From Byssothecium circinans (Eukaryota; Ascomycota; Dothideomycetes; Pleosporales; Massarinaceae), in the NCBI GenBank assembly GCA_010015675.1, contig ML976993.1, positions 433,306 to 494,742 of the forward strand: a stretch of 61,437 nucleotides of DNA, read 5' to 3'. The position numbers and the translations under genes are program-made. The notes under the pieces were generated by a model. It was not told the DNA's origin. It saw nothing but the letters and a program-made list of their open reading frames with translations, and did no database searches. Below are positions 58,448 to 61,437 of this stretch, in pieces (within the stretch, counting starts at the first letter, position 1; every line of letters starts with the position of its first letter).

Positions 58448-60058
58448 TCACAGATCCGCAGCCCTCGCCTCCGAGCTCGTATCCCTCCACCCGCCACTCT
58501 TCCTGGCCTTCACCCCCTCCTCAAACATATGATCAATCTCAATCGGACTCCTCCCCTTCATCTCCGGCACTACCGCCCACGTAGCCGCCGCCCCCACCAC
58601 ACAAGTCGCCATGAACACAAACCCCGTCTTGCCCTTCAGATCCGCCGCGTCCGGGCTGTACAAAAACGGCAAGACGAAATTCGTAAAGATGGACGCGAGG
58701 TACGCCGAGATACCTCCAATGGCCTGTGACTTGGCGCGGAGACGGAGAGACGAGACTTCAGACATGATGGCGTAGGATGTGGACCAGACGCCCATTCCCG
58801 TGGTGAAGATGACGAGCATGAGCAAGGCGGCGATGAGCCATTGCGTGGTTTGGTATGCGGTGAAGATGCCTGAGATGCCGACGGCGGACCAGAGGAGGGC
58901 GGGGATGAGGAGGGTTAGGATTGTGAGGCGGCGGCGGGGAAGATGCGAGAGTGTCCATGTCGAGCCTATGTTGCCCAGGAAGCCGACGACGATGCCGACG
59001 ATCAGGAATAGCAAGCTGTAGGAATTCTTCATGCCGCACTGTTGGAGGAAGTAGGATGCTGAGGAAAGGAGAGGGAGGCCGAAGAGGGGAGGGAGCAAGT
59101 TGGCGAAGATTACGATCCATGTTCGACGCAGGTTGTGGCCTTTGAAACAGGTAGCGTAGCTTATTCCCTGCGTCATCTTCTCTTCTTCTTCGATGGAGAT
59201 GCGGAGCTTCTCCAAGATAGCATCGGTGTCGTTTTTAGGCGCGAAAAGCCGCTCGATGTTATGTTTGGCTTCTTCCATCTTCTTCTTCCGGACGAGGTAG
59301 GCTGGGGACTCGGGGAGGAGAAACGCGACTGCAAAGGGGGCAATGGAGAACGCCCATTGAATACCTAGAGCGATGAGGTATCCCATATCCGTCGTGACGC
59401 TGTTGAGGCCGAAGACGACGACTGCAGCAATGAACTGTCCGATCAAGTTGCAAGCCGGGAAGACGACCATAGCCGGGCCCCGTAGACAGGTTGGAACAGT
59501 TTCCGAAACCCAGGTCATGGCCGACATTTTAATGAGTGCGGTGGCGGTTCCTTGGATGATTTTCCCGGCGAGGAAGACACCGCGCATGCGTTCGAGTGTG
59601 GGCGCCCTGTTGGCTAGGAACTCAACGAGAACGCTGATCGAGACGAGGATGGCACCGGCAAGAATGCACTTCTTCCGACCTATCTTATCCATTAGGGGGC
59701 CTGCAATCGAAGCGCCGATGAGCTGGCCCACGGATGGAAAGGCTTGCCAGAGTGAGAGCCAGATGGCGGGAATAATCCATTTCTCTTCTCCATCTTCAAT
59801 CTTATCGAAGACACCGAAGTCGCGCTGGAAAGGATCGAGAGAGGCGACGGCTCCAACGACGGCTAGATCGTAGCCCCAGAGGATAATGACGGTGGAGAGC
59901 CCGATAACCCACCAGGAGACTTTGGAGTATTGACGTAGTGCTTGTCGGAGGGGGAGGTCGGCATGGGGATCAGAACTGCTCGTCGTTGAGGCGTTGGTAT
60001 CGTCTTGGAATATGGCGCTACTTGGGGTCGGTTTTTCATTTGTGATAGAGGTCGCCAT
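58448..60058 (-). CDS. MFS sugar transporter, alpha-glucoside permease type
   Basis: Proton-coupled sugar uptake at the plasma membrane, best matching the maltose or alpha-glucoside group. One exon, 536 aa, start at ATG 60058. The N-terminal 50 residues are hydrophilic. Twelve hydrophobic segments follow. Sugar-porter signatures: GPLMDKIGRKKCI after helix 2, PESPAYLVRKKKMEEAK at the central loop, and PEMKGRSPIEIDHMFE at the end, matching the family pattern PE-x-K-G-R-x-x-x-E-x-D. A Pro/Gly-rich segment precedes helix 7. Substrate cannot be assigned from sequence. No intron, unlike most neighbours. Confidence 0.9.
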   Translation of the reverse strand: MATSITNEKPTPSSAIFQDDTNASTTSSSDPHADLPLRQALRQYSKVSWWVIGLSTVIILWGYDLAVVGAVASLDPFQRDFGVFDKIEDGEEKWIIPAIWLSLWQAFPSVGQLIGASIAGPLMDKIGRKKCILAGAILVSISVLVEFLANRAPTLERMRGVFLAGKIIQGTATALIKMSAMTWVSETVPTCLRGPAMVVFPACNLIGQFIAAVVVFGLNSVTTDMGYLIALGIQWAFSIAPFAVAFLLPESPAYLVRKKKMEEAKHNIERLFAPKNDTDAILEKLRISIEEEEKMTQGISYATCFKGHNLRRTWIVIFANLLPPLFGLPLLSSASYFLQQCGMKNSYSLLFLIVGIVVGFLGNIGSTWTLSHLPRRRLTILTLLIPALLWSAVGISGIFTAYQTTQWLIAALLMLVIFTTGMGVWSTSYAIMSEVSSLRLRAKSQAIGGISAYLASIFTNFVLPFLYSPDAADLKGKTGFVFMATCVVGAAATWAVVPEMKGRSPIEIDHMFEEGVKARKSGGWRDTSSEARAADL

Positions 60059-61298
60059 AGTTCGACTGGAGTTGAAGGATGATGGCTTCGGCGTGTTGGG
60101 ATAACAGTCCGTATGGAAATACTCCTGAACGGTGTCGTATTTGTTGTTGTGAAGGGGTCAGGAGTCGTAATATATGAAGGGGAATACTGTAATGTAAGCA
60201 ACAAAAGCGAAGACGAAGCCGCACTTCTATATTTCCTCTTTATACCCCTTGCGCGGATCACATCTACTCCAACAGCACCCAAGCCTCCCAAACCCAAGCT
60301 TAGCCTACCCCACAGCCGTTATACCGCGCCCCAAAGAATCCTTCCCGAAGCCTAAAATAAACAAATCAAGTCGAAGATCTGCCCCAAAACCTCCGTTAGA
60401 GATCGCAGTCCTACCTTGGCGGATCGTTCAGCGTCACTCTACGAAGGAATGAACGAGCGCAGCCACACTCTAAATCAACACACGTTGACCCAAGGGAGTG
60501 AAACGGCCCCGACTGGTGGCCCAACGGCCTGTAAACGCAAATCATATGAGTCGCAGGTCATAAAGTGGTCGTTGCGAGATCGCATGGGGCGTAATCGCTG
60601 TGAAAGGCGAGATTCGGCACTTGGCTTTTCTCGCAAGCTTAGATGAGATGGGAAAGGTGTTGGCGGTGGGTGCGTCTTCAACGAATGGACTGTATGCATT
60701 ACTGTTGTCGTTTGTTTCGTCGACGCGAAAATTAATATAGGGAGACGCATGTAGTTTGTATGGATAGTAGAGGAGGAGTGCTGGGTGGTGAAGGACTACG
60801 AGTGAAAGAGCAGGGGTCTGGCTAGCGCTTCTATACTTTGACCACAACGATGACTACTGTACACCGCAAGGCCACTGCAACGCCTCCATAACTCAATTGT
60901 ACCGCAGCTTCACGGATAATAAAATAATTACGCTCGCGCGGGTGTGTACCTCGCTCATCTGGGAACTTCCGAAAATTGTCTTCGGAAGCGCAATTCGCTC
61001 GAGACCCCACTTGAGCTTGAAGGACGCCCCGGAGGCACCTTTTGCCAATAGTGATACATGCAATGATGACTTGCTTCACCGGAGTCATAATATTCTGAGT
61101 CCTGGCCACGCAGGATTAATTCCGAACGATGTGCTGCCTATGTCGTTCGAATGTGCCTTCCAAACCCAGTGCAAGTATGCATCAAAGTCCAACGTTTCAC
61201 ATAAGCTAGCGCATCGGGTCATGAGACACCCAGGGATATGAGACACCGCGCAGAAATCCTCCACCCTTCAAAAAATCGCGATAATTGATTCAGCGTAA
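60059..61298. other. Intergenic, promoter of the sugar transporter and transposon flank
   Basis: 1.2 kb with no convincing gene. The rightmost part holds a 17-bp direct repeat next to the transposase stop. Confidence 0.45.
61221..61254. repeat. 17-bp direct repeat, two units, beside a transposase end
   Basis: ATGAGACACC occurs at 61221 and 61238, exactly 17 bp apart. It sits 45 bp outside the stop codon of the transposase fragment at the right edge, so it is likely part of that element's terminal region. Confidence 0.6.
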
Positions 61299-61437
61299 TT
61301 ACAATTGCCACTCACTACACATGGATTGCAGAGTTTTTGCTGCCACTTCTGCTGCCAGTTTTTCTGCCTCTTTTTCTTTGTTAGGGTTATTGTTTTGTTC
61401 TTCTATAAGCTTAGAAGCCTCTACTGCCATCTTGATC
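61299..61437 (-). CDS. Transposase C-terminal fragment (5' part outside window)
   Basis: Reading the minus strand from the right edge, 45 codons end at TAA 61299-61301. The translation KMAVEASKLIEEQNNNPNKE followed by a Lys/Ala/Glu-rich helix and ending CSEWQL resembles the tail of pogo/Fot1-type transposases in fungi. It carries no stop inside the visible part. The remainder is outside the window, so the family call rests on the tail and the adjacent repeats. Confidence 0.5.
   Translation of the reverse strand, partial: IKMAVEASKLIEEQNNNPNKEKEAEKLAAEVAAKTLQSMCSEWQL

Noticed and set aside
1..61437. CRISPR array, rRNA, riboswitches, bacterial operons
   Set aside because: The window is fungal; the only short direct repeats are transposon-end repeats and microsatellites, with no spacers.

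Overview
The window is a stretch of nuclear DNA from a filamentous ascomycete; the class is probably Dothideomycetes, but that is a guess. The signs are dense intron-bearing genes with 46-168 bp GT-AG introns and TAG/CAG acceptors, a Zn2Cys6 regulator, fungus-type DHA2 and sugar MFS transporters, a fused Egt1 ergothioneine synthase, a fungal rhodopsin-like membrane protein, and pogo/Fot1-type transposons. I found no rRNA, tRNA or CRISPR array. Gene structures were built by hand from splice sites and reading-frame continuity. For most multi-exon genes the summed exon length is an exact multiple of three.

Left edge (1-2.7 kb): the 3' end of one pogo-like transposase, then a complete but dead second copy. 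The dead copy is a single 625-codon frame interrupted by four stop codons and no frameshift, flanked by a 26-bp perfect inverted repeat and a 17-bp tandem array. The right edge (61.2-61.4 kb) holds the C-terminus of another such transposase on the minus strand, so a transposon fragment lies at each end of the gene-rich interior.

Housekeeping block (3.9-21.4 kb): a peroxisomal Lon protease ending in SRL, phosphatidylethanolamine methyltransferase (CHO2), an orphan gene, ergothioneine synthase EGT1 (7 exons), and a PHD-finger protein with a Cys/His-rich N-terminus. 22.7-31 kb: two unrecognised genes, a mitochondrial rhomboid protease, a GPI-anchored GH17 glucanase, and an F-box-like gene.

Accessory block (31.3-50.2 kb): three minus-strand genes in a row (DHA2 efflux pump, Zn2Cys6 regulator, seven-helix rhodopsin-like protein), a small secreted serine/threonine-rich protein, two low-complexity genes (one with an in-frame TGA, one with a 24-G run), and a 12-exon gene for a 1296-residue secreted protein. 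That protein fuses an SGNH hydrolase to ten FG-GAP/VCBS-type repeats and a C-terminal region I do not recognise.

Right block (50.8-60.1 kb): a divergent pair NMD3 (60S export) and ATP25-like (mitochondrial RsfS domain), a long low-complexity protein with a 4E-T-like N-terminus, and an alpha-glucoside-type sugar transporter. No wholly new multi-gene system is evident. The most unusual items are the SGNH/FG-GAP fusion, the transposon ends, and several coding oddities listed under findings.
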